A stretch of DNA of 22,398 nt from Flavobacteriaceae bacterium (GTDB lineage: Bacteria; Bacteroidota; Bacteroidia; Flavobacteriales; Flavobacteriaceae), in contig VMCW01000114.1 in NCBI GenBank assembly GCA_008081175.1, positions 1 to 22,398 of the forward strand, read 5' to 3'. How positions within the stretch are numbered: the first letter of the stretch is position 1; each line of letters opens with the position of its first letter. A model generated the notes under the pieces. It did no database searches, was not told where the DNA came from, and saw only the letters and a list, made by a program, of their open reading frames with translations. Of the stretch, positions 7,106 to 15,054 are shown in pieces. A program made the position numbers and the translations under genes.

Positions 7106-9009
7106 TAAATGCTCATAATATAAGTCTGAGTTTTGGTGGGGAGACACTATTCGATTCGATTTCCTTTCGTTTAGGCAAAGGTGATCGTGTGGGTTTGATT
7201 GGAAAAAACGGGGCAGGAAAATCTACTTTATTAAAGTTAATTGCCTCTGTAAACCAACCGACATCAGGAAGTTTTGCTCTAGAAAAAAATTGTAAAATAG
7301 GTTATTTACCTCAAGATTTAGATTTTGAAAATGGACGTACGGTTTTAGAAGAAGCTTATCTCGCATTTGAAGAAATCAAACAAGTAGAGGCTCGTCAGGA
7401 AGAAATCCATACAATTATGGAACAAACCCAGGATTTTGAAAGTGATTCCTATATGGCTGTACTGGATGAGCTTACAGAATTGAACACCCGTTATGAAATG
7501 ATAGGAGGTTACCTGTACCAAGCTCAAACAGAAAAAATACTTTTGGGCCTTGGATTTTCCATGACAGATTTGAATGCACAAACGGATACGTTCTCCGGAG
7601 GGTGGCGTATGCGTATTGAATTGGCTAAATTATTATTGAAAGACAACGATGTGCTCTTAATGGACGAGCCCACCAACCATCTAGATATTGAATCCATTAT
7701 ATGGCTGGAACAATTTCTTAAGAAGTTTAAAGGTGCTCTAGTACTTGTTTCGCACGATCGAATGTTTTTGGATCAGGTGACAAATAGAACGATTGAAATT
7801 GTTCAACAACGTATTTTTGACTTCAAAAAATCGTATTCAAAATACATGTTGCTAAGACAAGAGTTGAGAGAGCAACAGCAGGCGGCCCAAAAGAATCAAG
7901 AGAAACAAATTCAGCAAACGGAAAAACTCATCGAACGATTTCGTGCAAAAGCTTCTAAGGCTAGTATGGCCCAATCGCTGATTAAAAAGCTCGAAAAAAT
8001 GGATCGCATTGAAATTGACCCCGAGGAGAACAAACGAATAAAGTTTGAATTTTCAATCTCAAAGCAGCCGGGAAAAATTATTATGGAAACCAAACAACTT
8101 TCTAAGGCTTTTGGAGAAAAAAAAGTACTACAAGGGGTAAACCTGGAGTTGGTTCGAGGAGAAAAAATCGCTTTTGTAGGTCAAAATGGTCAAGGGAAAT
8201 CTACTCTTGCAAAAATCCTGGTTGGAGAATTGGAAAGTGAAGGAAAGGTTCGTTTGGGACACAATGTAGAAATCGGGTATTTTGCACAAAACCAAGCAAC
8301 CTATTTGGACGGTACTCAAACCGTACTTGAGGCTGCAGAGGATGCTGCAACCCCAGAAAACAGAACAAAAGTTAGAGACTTATTGGGTGCTTTTCTTTTT
8401 CCTGGAGAGGCAGTGGACAAAAAAGTTCATGTCCTTTCTGGTGGAGAGCGCAACAGATTAGCCCTTTGTAAGTTATTGCTTCAACCATTTAATGTATTGG
8501 TAATGGATGAACCTACCAACCATTTAGATATTGCTTCAAAAATGGTTCTAAAAGAAGCGTTGGTTAAATTTCAAGGTACTTTGATTTTAGTCTCTCACGA
8601 TCGAGACTTTTTACAAGGCTTATGTGAAAAAGTAGTGGCTTTTAAAGACAGAAAGGTCACTCCTTTCCTAGGAGATATAAATGCGTATTTGGAACATCAA
8701 AAACTTTCATCTCTAAAAGAGCTTGAAAAAAAGTCAAAACCTTCCCCAGAAAAGCCCAGTTCAAAAGAACAAGAGAAAAACGATTTTGAAAAACAAAAAC
8801 AACTCAGGGGAATACAACAAAAAATAGGAACACTAGAGCGAAAAATTACGGTTCTTGAAAAAGAAATTAAAGAAATCGATTTTGACCTAGAAGTGGATTA
8901 TGAAAAAACAATCAGTCAACCGAATTTTTTTGATTCCTATCAATCCAAAAAAAAGGAGTTGGAAGCGCTTATGGAACAATGGGAGGCTTTGCAGCAAACT
9001 TTAGATTAG
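7102..9009 (+). CDS. ABC-F family ATPase (Uup/EttA-like), ribosome-associated
   Basis: A 635-residue soluble protein with two ABC ATPase domains and no membrane segment, the mark of the ABC-F class that acts on ribosomes. Domain 1 has Walker A GKNGAGKST (34-42), signature SGGWRMR (165-171) and Walker B LLMDEPTNHLD (185-195). Domain 2 has Walker A GQNGQGKST (360-368), signature SGGER (446-450) and Walker B VMDEPTNHLD (about 467-476). Both carry the EPTNHLD of active ABC-F proteins. Between them is the charged helical P-site tRNA-interaction linker (about 245-325, rich in Gln, Lys and Arg). The C-terminus (about 540-635) is a Lys/Glu-rich coiled coil, as in Uup, where it binds nucleic acid. A housekeeping role in ribosome rescue or assembly is more likely than antibiotic resistance. 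It ends 5 bases before the trxB stop on the other strand. Confidence 0.88.
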   Translation: MINAHNISLSFGGETLFDSISFRLGKGDRVGLIGKNGAGKSTLLKLIASVNQPTSGSFALEKNCKIGYLPQDLDFENGRTVLEEAYLAFEEIKQVEARQEEIHTIMEQTQDFESDSYMAVLDELTELNTRYEMIGGYLYQAQTEKILLGLGFSMTDLNAQTDTFSGGWRMRIELAKLLLKDNDVLLMDEPTNHLDIESIIWLEQFLKKFKGALVLVSHDRMFLDQVTNRTIEIVQQRIFDFKKSYSKYMLLRQELREQQQAAQKNQEKQIQQTEKLIERFRAKASKASMAQSLIKKLEKMDRIEIDPEENKRIKFEFSISKQPGKIIMETKQLSKAFGEKKVLQGVNLELVRGEKIAFVGQNGQGKSTLAKILVGELESEGKVRLGHNVEIGYFAQNQATYLDGTQTVLEAAEDAATPENRTKVRDLLGAFLFPGEAVDKKVHVLSGGERNRLALCKLLLQPFNVLVMDEPTNHLDIASKMVLKEALVKFQGTLILVSHDRDFLQGLCEKVVAFKDRKVTPFLGDINAYLEHQKLSSLKELEKKSKPSPEKPSSKEQEKNDFEKQKQLRGIQQKIGTLERKITVLEKEIKEIDFDLEVDYEKTISQPNFFDSYQSKKKELEALMEQWEALQQTLD

Positions 9010-9014
9010 CTTTC

Positions 9015-9965
9015 TCAAGCTTCAATCAAATCTTCTACACTCTGCAGATAACGTTCGGCATCTAAAGCGGCCATACACCCTGTTCCAGCAGCGGTAACTG
9101 CCTGACGGTACTCTTTGTCTTGAACATCTCCAGAGGCAAAAACTCCAGGGAGGTTTGTCTCAGTGCTTTTGCCCTTGGTAATTAGATATCCAGCTTCATC
9201 CATATCAAGTTGACCCTTAAAGATACCTGTGTTGGGCTGATGTCCTATGGCAATAAAGAGTCCTGTTATAGCTATTTCTTCTGTTTTCCCTGTTTGGTTG
9301 TTTTTCATACGAAGACCAGTTACAACTTGATCTCCTAAAACTTCGTCTATTTCTGTATTGTATCTAAGATCAATATTAGGAGTATTTGTCACACGGTGTT
9401 GCATGGCTTTAGAAGCACGCATTTGATCTTTTCTAACTAGCATAGTTACCTTGGAGCAAATTTTTGCAAGATAGGTTGCTTCTTCTGCAGCGGTGTCTCC
9501 ACCTCCTACAATAGCTACCTCTTGTCCCTTATAGAAAAAACCATCGCAAACGGCACAGGCTGAAACACCACCACCACGTAAACGCTGTTCACTGGGGAGA
9601 CCCAAATACTTTGCAGAGGCCCCAGTGCTTACGATGATGGTCTGAGCATGTAGGGTAGTTCCGTCTTCAGTGTAGGCCTTGTGGATGCCTCCGGGTGTTT
9701 TTGAAAGTTCCACTTTGTTTATAAAACCTACACGGACTTCCGTGCCAAAGCGCTCTGCTTGCTGTTGAAGTTGTACCATCATTGTAGGGCCATCAACACC
9801 CTCTGGATATCCGGGGAAGTTATCCACCTCTGTTGTGGTAGTCAGTTGACCCCCTGGTTCCATACCGGTGTAAACAACTGGTTTTAAGTCAGCACGTGCA
9901 GCGTAAATGGCTGCAGTGTAACCTGCAGGACCGCTTCCTATGATTAAGGTTTTGAGAATTTCCAT
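9015..9965 (-). CDS. trxB: Thioredoxin reductase (NADPH)
   Basis: TrxB passes electrons from NADPH through FAD and a cysteine pair to thioredoxin in the cytoplasm. The start at 9965 gives MEILKTLIIGSGPAG, with the FAD GxGxxG at the usual N-terminal position and a 316-residue product; the longer ORF from 9995 adds ten residues with no family match. The redox centre is C137-A-V-C140 followed by DG, the NADPH site is GGGDTA (154-159), and the C-terminal FAD block contains ASGDVQDKEYRQAVTAAG. All key residues are present. The gene is convergent with the ABC-F gene with no room for a terminator between them. A TAnnTTTG element lies 17 bases upstream of the start. Confidence 0.95.
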   Translation of the reverse strand: MEILKTLIIGSGPAGYTAAIYAARADLKPVVYTGMEPGGQLTTTTEVDNFPGYPEGVDGPTMMVQLQQQAERFGTEVRVGFINKVELSKTPGGIHKAYTEDGTTLHAQTIIVSTGASAKYLGLPSEQRLRGGGVSACAVCDGFFYKGQEVAIVGGGDTAAEEATYLAKICSKVTMLVRKDQMRASKAMQHRVTNTPNIDLRYNTEIDEVLGDQVVTGLRMKNNQTGKTEEIAITGLFIAIGHQPNTGIFKGQLDMDEAGYLITKGKSTETNLPGVFASGDVQDKEYRQAVTAAGTGCMAALDAERYLQSVEDLIEA

Positions 9966-9981
9966 TAGAAAAAATTTTAAC

Positions 9982-9989
9982 CAAATGTA
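9982..9989 (-). promoter_or_regulatory. Candidate -7 promoter element of trxB
   Basis: On the minus strand the bases read TACATTTG, an exact fit to the Bacteroidota -7 consensus TAnnTTTG, 16 bases upstream of the chosen ATG (9965). A leader of about 10 bases would result. No clear -33 TTG is found at the standard spacing. The position also supports the start at 9965 over 9995, since the longer form would begin upstream of this promoter. Confidence 0.4.
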
Positions 9990-10054
9990 AACCATATCTT
10001 TTAGTTGTATCTTGCTTTTTTATTCGATTTATCAATAATTTATTAAAGTAGTTT

Positions 10055-10792
10055 ATGAAAAAAATAGTACTGCTATTTGTTTTTTATGTTGTTGCATGCA
10101 CTCCACTGCAGAAACCTACTGTAGAGGAAATTATTGAAAGGTCTATAGCTTCACACGGTTGGGATCAAAATGAACATACCGTCTCTTTTGATTTTCGGGA
10201 TTACAGTTACAAATTGACTAGAAAAAAGGGGTTTTATTCCTTTCAAAGAAGTACCGAAAAAGAAGGAAATCACTTAAAAGATGTGATGACCTCTCAACAC
10301 CCATTACAACGATTTCAAAACGGAGAGCAAATTAAGCTGAAAGACAGCATGGCAAATGTGTATTCCAATTCATTAAATTCTGTCATGTACTTTTTTCAGC
10401 TTCCAAAGCCGCTTAAAGATGGGGCGGTTATTTCTGAATTGTTGGGGTCTACCAAAATTTTAGAACAATTCTACTGGGTAGTCAAAGTAGGTTTTACTGA
10501 GCAAGGTGGAGGTGATGATTTTCAAGACGAATACCGTTATTGGATAAACCAAAAAAACTATGAAATAGATTATTTAGCCTACAACTATTTAACAGATGGT
10601 GGTGGAACCCGTTTTCGCAAAGCAAAAAACAAAAGGACAATGAGCGGTTTTCTATTTCAAGATTACACCAACTATAAACCGCAAGATAAAAGAGTTTCGT
10701 TGGATTCACTCCCCTCTCTTTTTGAAAAAGGATTGCTTGTTAAGGTATCTGAAATAGAAAATAAAAACATTCAAATTAGCCTTCCGGAATAA
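10055..10792 (+). CDS. DUF6503-like lipoprotein (first of two in the window)
   Basis: A 245-residue exported protein with a lipoprotein signal peptide, MKKIVLLFVFYVVAC (lipobox VVAC, C15), hence probably anchored in a membrane facing the periplasm. After the Cys comes VEEIIERSIASHGW, which matches the start of the second copy at 15048-15800 (TEEILEKSLRAHGG). The rest alternates short beta-strand-like segments with many aromatic residues, such as YWINQKNYEIDYLAYNY and FRKAKNKRTMSGF, consistent with a LolA/LolB-like half barrel that holds a lipid or ligand. From memory I place it in the DUF6503 family, whose function is unknown. It is transcribed alone, divergent from trxB and convergent with the SulP gene. 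The lipoprotein call is firm; the family call is moderate. Confidence 0.65.
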   Translation: MKKIVLLFVFYVVACTPLQKPTVEEIIERSIASHGWDQNEHTVSFDFRDYSYKLTRKKGFYSFQRSTEKEGNHLKDVMTSQHPLQRFQNGEQIKLKDSMANVYSNSLNSVMYFFQLPKPLKDGAVISELLGSTKILEQFYWVVKVGFTEQGGGDDFQDEYRYWINQKNYEIDYLAYNYLTDGGGTRFRKAKNKRTMSGFLFQDYTNYKPQDKRVSLDSLPSLFEKGLLVKVSEIENKNIQISLPE

Positions 10793-10817
10793 AAAGAGGC
10801 TTCTTGTGGAAGCCTCT
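10791..10817 (-). terminator. Terminator of the SulP gene, overlapping the facing gene's stop codon
   Basis: Arms AGAGGCTTC (10795-10803) and GAAGCCTCT (10809-10817) form a perfect 9-bp GC-containing stem with a 5-nt loop. On the minus strand it is followed by TTTTT (10791-10795), so it terminates the SulP transcript ending at 10833. The T run reuses the last bases of the TAA codon of the facing gene. On the plus strand no T run follows, so it would work poorly for the DUF6503-like gene. Confidence 0.8.
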
Positions 10818-10832
10818 AGATCAACAAAATTA

Positions 10833-12662
10833 CTAGCCTGTAATATTTACATGCTTTTCTTTTACAAATTTTTTACAGTTTTCAAAATTTTCAAAGACGT
10901 GTTCTTCAGGAATCAGCTTTCCTATGATACCGATAGTTCTCATCAAATACTTTGGTTGTTTTTGAATTCCTACAAAAAGAATCTCAATATTTTTTTGTTT
11001 TAAATCCATCAAAACATCTTCTAAAGCAAAGAGGCCCGACTGATCGATATAGGGAACTTTACTCATACGAATAATCACGCTAGTTGCAGATTTTGGAATT
11101 TGATTTGAAAGAGCGACAAATTCAGAGGTAAATCCAAAAAACAAGGGTCCACTGAGGTGTTTGATAAAAACATTTTTTTGAAAAGAAGCGCTTAGCTTCT
11201 TTTCATCTTCCCAAACTTTTTCTTCAGCTATGGTGGTTATTTTGGTATTGTCCTTGGAGACATCTGCCATTTTTTTCATAAAGAACAAGGAAGCGAGAAC
11301 AAGGCCTATTCCAACTGCGTAAACCAAGTTCCATATTACGGACAATAGGAGAACTACTACCATAATAATTACCTCTGTTCGGGGTATTTTTTTAAGCGCA
11401 TTTAACCCTTTATAGTCCATAACACCAATACCTACGGTTACTAATATACCTGCTAATACTGCTGCTGGAATTTGTGAAGCAAGAGGGCTTAGTACTAAAA
11501 GAATCAATAATAGTACTAGCGAGGAAACCATACCCGAAAGTTTGGTTGTACCACCAGACTGTATGTTAACCACTGTGCGGATGGTAGCTCCTGCTCCGGG
11601 GATTCCTCCAAAAAGAGAAGCAATAGAATTACCAATTCCCTGACCGATAAGTTCCTTGTTTGGAAGGTGACGTGTTTTGGTGAGATTGTCTGCTACTACA
11701 GAGGTGAGCAGGGAGTCTATGGCTCCTAAAAGAGACAGTGTTATAGCTGTGAGCAAATAAGGTAAAACCTCCAAAAGGTTTAAATCTGTAAAGAGTTTCG
11801 ATTGAATTTTTGGAAAACCTATTGGGATTTGTTGTATGGATTTGTATTCTATTCCAAAACCAATGGCTATCCCTGAAATAACTACTAAAGCCACTAGTGT
11901 GCTGGGGATAGCAGTGGTAATCCTTTTAAACCCATAAATGATTAAAATAGTTCCTAAAGCTAGAATTACTTCAATCCAGTTGATGTTCATAACAGCTCGA
12001 GGTAGTGCTCGTATTGTTCCGATAACACCAGAAGTGTTATTTTTTGCTAAATTTTCAGCCTCTTCGTAGATACTGACTTCATTAACTTCACTGGCTCTCT
12101 TGATGGTTTCTTCAAAATCTTCTAAAACTAGAAGGCCTTCATTAGATTCTTCAATTAGGATTTTTTCTAATAGATGCTCTTCTGCTAATGGTTTGAATTG
12201 TTCGATAAATTCTTTGTCATTCTTAGTATCATATCCTACTACTGGTAGAATCTGCGTTATTAAAATGATAACACCAATAGCTGTCATAAATCCGGAAACA
12301 ACAGGATAGGGTATGTATTTAATGTATTTTCCTACTCCTAGGAATCCTAGAGCAATTTGAAATAAACCACTCAATAAAAAAACGGCTAAGATATAGGGTA
12401 AGGCTTCTTCAATGGAACCATTTTGGACATTTATAATTTCTGCAATGACGACCATGCTTACAGCAGTCATAGGTGCTGTAGGTCCAGATATTTGTGTTGC
12501 AGTACCCCCAAATAAAGCAGCAAAAAAGCTTAAAAAAATGGCACCGTACAATCCAGCGCTTGGTCCCAAGCCAGAACTAACTCCAAATGCTAAAGCAAGC
12601 GGTAAAGCAACGATTCCGGCAGTCAATCCTCCAAGAAGATTTCCTTTGATGTTTGTAAACAT
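10833..12662 (-). CDS. SulP (SLC26) family inorganic anion transporter with STAS domain
   Basis: Inner-membrane anion transporter of 609 residues from the ATG at 12662 (MFTNIKGNLLGGLTAG); the in-frame start at 12722 would add 20 residues before the usual family start. The N-terminal block GLTAGIVALPLALAFGVSSG and the following SAGLYGAI and GPTAPMTA segments are the SulP substrate-site signature, and about 12 hydrophobic segments follow. The C-terminus (about 500-600) is a cytoplasmic STAS domain with VIIRMSKVPYIDQSGLFAL, the region equivalent to the regulatory loop of anti-sigma antagonists. An acidic soluble insertion (about 145-210) interrupts the membrane part. Members carry sulfate, bicarbonate or other anions; the substrate is not evident, and no carbonic anhydrase or sulfate assimilation gene is adjacent. 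It lies 66 bases behind the small secreted-protein gene on the same strand. Confidence 0.9.
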   Translation of the reverse strand: MFTNIKGNLLGGLTAGIVALPLALAFGVSSGLGPSAGLYGAIFLSFFAALFGGTATQISGPTAPMTAVSMVVIAEIINVQNGSIEEALPYILAVFLLSGLFQIALGFLGVGKYIKYIPYPVVSGFMTAIGVIILITQILPVVGYDTKNDKEFIEQFKPLAEEHLLEKILIEESNEGLLVLEDFEETIKRASEVNEVSIYEEAENLAKNNTSGVIGTIRALPRAVMNINWIEVILALGTILIIYGFKRITTAIPSTLVALVVISGIAIGFGIEYKSIQQIPIGFPKIQSKLFTDLNLLEVLPYLLTAITLSLLGAIDSLLTSVVADNLTKTRHLPNKELIGQGIGNSIASLFGGIPGAGATIRTVVNIQSGGTTKLSGMVSSLVLLLILLVLSPLASQIPAAVLAGILVTVGIGVMDYKGLNALKKIPRTEVIIMVVVLLLSVIWNLVYAVGIGLVLASLFFMKKMADVSKDNTKITTIAEEKVWEDEKKLSASFQKNVFIKHLSGPLFFGFTSEFVALSNQIPKSATSVIIRMSKVPYIDQSGLFALEDVLMDLKQKNIEILFVGIQKQPKYLMRTIGIIGKLIPEEHVFENFENCKKFVKEKHVNITG

Positions 12663-12728
12663 AAGTATTAAATAAAAGTTTGTCTCCCTAAATGGGAAAA
12701 TGAATAAATTATTAAAAGGCAAAGAAGA

Positions 12729-13010
12729 TTAGGCTTCTGGAGGGGGTATATAAACAGGGAAAGCTAAAGAGAGGTAGTTGTTGTTTCCCCTCTTAGACAC
12801 AATGCTTATAGAAGTACTTTTTATAAACTCAAATTGATTACCAAAGTGAAAAAAGAGGTTTTTATTTTCATCGTGTTCACCTTCACACTCTAAATTCAAT
12901 GATATTAACTGAGTATCTAGAGCATCTGTGAAATAAGAAACAGCATTGCCAGAAAAGCAAACACCTGTATATAAGATACTAAGTAAAAGGCCGCTGGCTA
13001 AATGTTTCAT
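12729..13010 (-). CDS. Small secreted protein of unknown function
   Basis: A 93-residue protein with an N-terminal hydrophobic export signal (MKHLASGLLLSILYTGVCFSG, cleavage expected about 20-24), leaving some 70 residues outside the inner membrane. The mature part has an acidic patch, ECEGEHDENKN, a hydrophobic FFHFGNQFEF stretch, and a proline-rich end, VYIPPPEA. The single mature Cys (in LECEGE) gives no internal disulfide. I do not recognise the family. It lies upstream of the SulP gene on the same strand with a 66-base gap and is probably co-transcribed with it. The signal peptide and sensible spacing argue that it is a real gene. Confidence 0.55.
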   Translation of the reverse strand: MKHLASGLLLSILYTGVCFSGNAVSYFTDALDTQLISLNLECEGEHDENKNLFFHFGNQFEFIKSTSISIVSKRGNNNYLSLAFPVYIPPPEA

Positions 13011-13094
13011 AATTTAATTTTGTTTAAGTTAAGTTATTTAATGAATTAAAAAAAAAGTAAAACTTAAAAGTTCTATTCTATACCAAATAAAACG

Positions 13095-13102
13095 TACATT
13101 TA
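13095..13102 (+). promoter_or_regulatory. Candidate -7 promoter element of the NagB-type gene
   Basis: TACATTTA matches seven of eight positions of the Bacteroidota -7 consensus TAnnTTTG and lies 20 bases before the ATG at 13123. The divergent 112-base interval (13011-13122) holds the promoters of both this gene and the small secreted-protein gene. No convincing -33 element was found. Confidence 0.25.
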
Positions 13103-13122
13103 AATTCGCAAAATTTTTTACG

Positions 13123-14118
13123 ATGATTGATCAAACCAAAGCAGCGCTTTTAGAGTACAAGGCGCCGGGAAGTTTTGAAGAAACACGGTATGAGAAATTA
13201 CATAACGTCATTGTCAATAATTCCTCAGATGGATCCATAGCCATAGCACATTGCATAGCAAAACTTATTCTTGCTAAACAAAAGAAAAAGGAAACTTGTG
13301 TCCTAGGTCTTGCAACGGGTTCTAGTCCTTTAAGTGTGTATCGCGAATTGGTTCGCCTCCATCAAGAGGAAGGACTAAGCTTTAAAAATGTAATTACATT
13401 CAACCTGGATGAATATTACCCTATCTCCAAAGAGGATGTACAGAGTTACTATCATTTCATGCATCAAAACCTGTTTAATGGGATTGATATTGAACCAGAA
13501 AACATTCACATTCCCAATGGAGAAGTTACCCCAGAAGAGTTACGAGCCTCTTGTATAGCCTACGAAAAGAAAATAAAAAAGCTAGGAGGAATAGACCTTC
13601 AAATTCTCGGTATTGGTCGTACAGGACATATTGGTTTTAATGAACCAGGATCCCATCTCAACTCACAAACCCGGACCATAACCCTGGACCACCTTACCCG
13701 TTTTGATGCTAGTGCAGCTTTTCAAGGTATTGAAAATGTACCAAGAAAAGCCATAACAATGGGGATTCAAACCATTCTAAATGCCAAAAGAATCCTTCTT
13801 ATGGCTTGGGGAACCTATAAGGCAGAAATTATCCAGAAAGCGATAGAAGGAAAAATTACTGATAAAATTCCTACAACCTACCTTCAGTATCATAAAAACA
13901 CAACACTTATTTTAGATACAGAGGCCGCTTCGGAATTGACAAGAATCAAAACACCCTGGTTGGTTAGTAGTTGTGATTGGAATGAAGCCAATCGTTCCAA
14001 GGCTATAGCCTGGCTATCGGAGCGTGTAAACAAGTCCATATTAAAACTTACCGATGAGGACTACAACCAAAATGGAATGTCGGATTTATTGGCACAGCAT
14101 GGCTCTTCTTACGATTAA
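13123..14118 (+). CDS. nagB: Glucosamine-6-phosphate deaminase-type domain, N-terminal part of a normally fused protein
   Basis: This 331-residue product is a NagB/isomerase-fold protein, which converts glucosamine-6-phosphate to fructose-6-phosphate and ammonia in amino-sugar use. Visible motifs are the phosphate loop LGLATGSSPL (61-70), the catalytic base D96 in FNLDEYY, and the GIGRTGHIGFNEPG block with H169 and E174. The residue matching Asp141 of E. coli NagB is Thr (T167). The reading frame ends at TAA (14116-14118), but the next gene begins in the same frame three codons later. In many Bacteroidetes, from family knowledge (the long 'glucosamine-6-phosphate deaminase-like protein', about 640 residues), the NagB and PIG-L domains are one chain, so this is probably the first half of a fusion cut by a nonsense codon. 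The domain itself is complete, so activity may remain. Confidence 0.85.
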   Translation: MIDQTKAALLEYKAPGSFEETRYEKLHNVIVNNSSDGSIAIAHCIAKLILAKQKKKETCVLGLATGSSPLSVYRELVRLHQEEGLSFKNVITFNLDEYYPISKEDVQSYYHFMHQNLFNGIDIEPENIHIPNGEVTPEELRASCIAYEKKIKKLGGIDLQILGIGRTGHIGFNEPGSHLNSQTRTITLDHLTRFDASAAFQGIENVPRKAITMGIQTILNAKRILLMAWGTYKAEIIQKAIEGKITDKIPTTYLQYHKNTTLILDTEAASELTRIKTPWLVSSCDWNEANRSKAIAWLSERVNKSILKLTDEDYNQNGMSDLLAQHGSSYD

Positions 14119-14127
14119 AACATAGAG
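14116..14127 (+). other. In-frame stop and three-codon gap between NagB and PIG-L domains
   Basis: Bases 14116-14127 read TAA AAC ATA GAG and are followed by ATG at 14128. The distance from 13123 to 14128 is 1005 bases (335 codons), so both ORFs are in one frame with a single stop between them. From memory, fused relatives have a Leu-Asn-Ile-Lys-Met-Phe-like linker here; Leu TTA to TAA is one base change. No frameshift is needed to restore the full-length protein. Confidence 0.8.
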
Positions 14128-15054
14128 ATGTTCAACCGTTTACAACATACAATTACCGGTTGGCCTGGAGGAAAACCAAATGCCGATGATACCCACCGCC
14201 CCGAACGTAAAGTCCCAGAAAAAAAACGTGTCATCATCTTTAGTCCTCATCCTGACGATGACGTCATATCGATGGGAGGTACTTTTGACCGATTAGTATC
14301 ACAAGGGCACGAAGTTCATATCGCCTATCAGACCTCTGGAAACATTGCTGTTTCAGACCAAGATGCACTAAAATATGTCGAAGTGGGCTCTGACATCTTG
14401 GGGGATAACACACCGCAAAATTTAGAAAAGCTAAGAAAAGAACTTCTTCATGTAAACCCACAAAAACCAGCACCGCGTTCTATTTGCGATTTAAAAGGTA
14501 GTATTCGCAAAAGAGAAAGTTTTGGCGCCACACGATATATTGGTATCCCAGATACACAGGTGCATTTTATGAATCTACCATTTTATGAAACAGGAACCAT
14601 TGCAAAAAATCCCATTTCTGATGCAGATATTGAAAAAACAGTAGCATTAATAGAAACCATAAAACCTCATCAGATTTATGCAGCAGGAGATTTAGCAGAC
14701 CCGCATGGTACGCATAGAGTGTGTCTAGACATTATTTTTGAGGCACTTAAGATTTTAAAACCCAAAGCGTTTATGAAAGATTGTTGGGTTTGGTTGTACC
14801 GAGGTGCATGGCACGAATGGGAGATTCACGAAATAGAAATGGCAGTTCCCATGAGTCCGGATCAAGTCTTGAGAAAGAGAAAGGCAATTTTTTACCATCA
14901 GTCACAAAAGGATGGTGTGATGTTTCAAGGGAATGATCATCGTGAATTTTGGGTACGAGCAGAAGAACGTAATGCAGATACCGCAGAAAAATACAGAGCC
15001 ATGGGACTTTCAGATTATGCAGCAATGGAAGCCTTTAAAAGGTATTTTTATTGA
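14128..15054 (+). CDS. PIG-L (LmbE-like) N-deacetylase domain, C-terminal part of the NagB/PIG-L fusion
   Basis: The 308-residue PIG-L/LmbE-type zinc deacetylase domain has FSPHPDDDVISMGG with H41, D43 and D44, and the second zinc site HGTH (193-196) in LADPHGTHRVC. These enzymes remove acetyl groups from N-acetylglucosamine-type sugars, which fits a role ahead of the deaminase. The N-terminus MFNRLQHTITGWPGGKPN has no signal peptide, so it is cytoplasmic like NagB. It is read from an ATG nine bases after the upstream stop, close enough for translational restart, or by stop readthrough. All metal ligands are present, so the half-protein is not visibly decayed. It overlaps by 7 bases the end of the convergent gene at 15048. 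Confidence 0.85.
   Translation: MFNRLQHTITGWPGGKPNADDTHRPERKVPEKKRVIIFSPHPDDDVISMGGTFDRLVSQGHEVHIAYQTSGNIAVSDQDALKYVEVGSDILGDNTPQNLEKLRKELLHVNPQKPAPRSICDLKGSIRKRESFGATRYIGIPDTQVHFMNLPFYETGTIAKNPISDADIEKTVALIETIKPHQIYAAGDLADPHGTHRVCLDIIFEALKILKPKAFMKDCWVWLYRGAWHEWEIHEIEMAVPMSPDQVLRKRKAIFYHQSQKDGVMFQGNDHREFWVRAEERNADTAEKYRAMGLSDYAAMEAFKRYFY

Noticed and set aside
7102..9009. Antibiotic-resistance ABC-F protein
   Set aside because: The C-terminal coiled coil and overall length resemble housekeeping Uup-type proteins, and there is no mobile or resistance context.
10806..11003. 65-codon plus-strand open frame after the first DUF6503-like gene
   Set aside because: It starts in the terminator loop and is antisense to the STAS domain of SulP; its aromatic-rich text is a by-product of AT-rich sequence.
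12412..12675. 87-codon plus-strand open frame antisense to the SulP start
   Set aside because: It mirrors the hydrophobic SulP helices in reverse complement and has no independent support.
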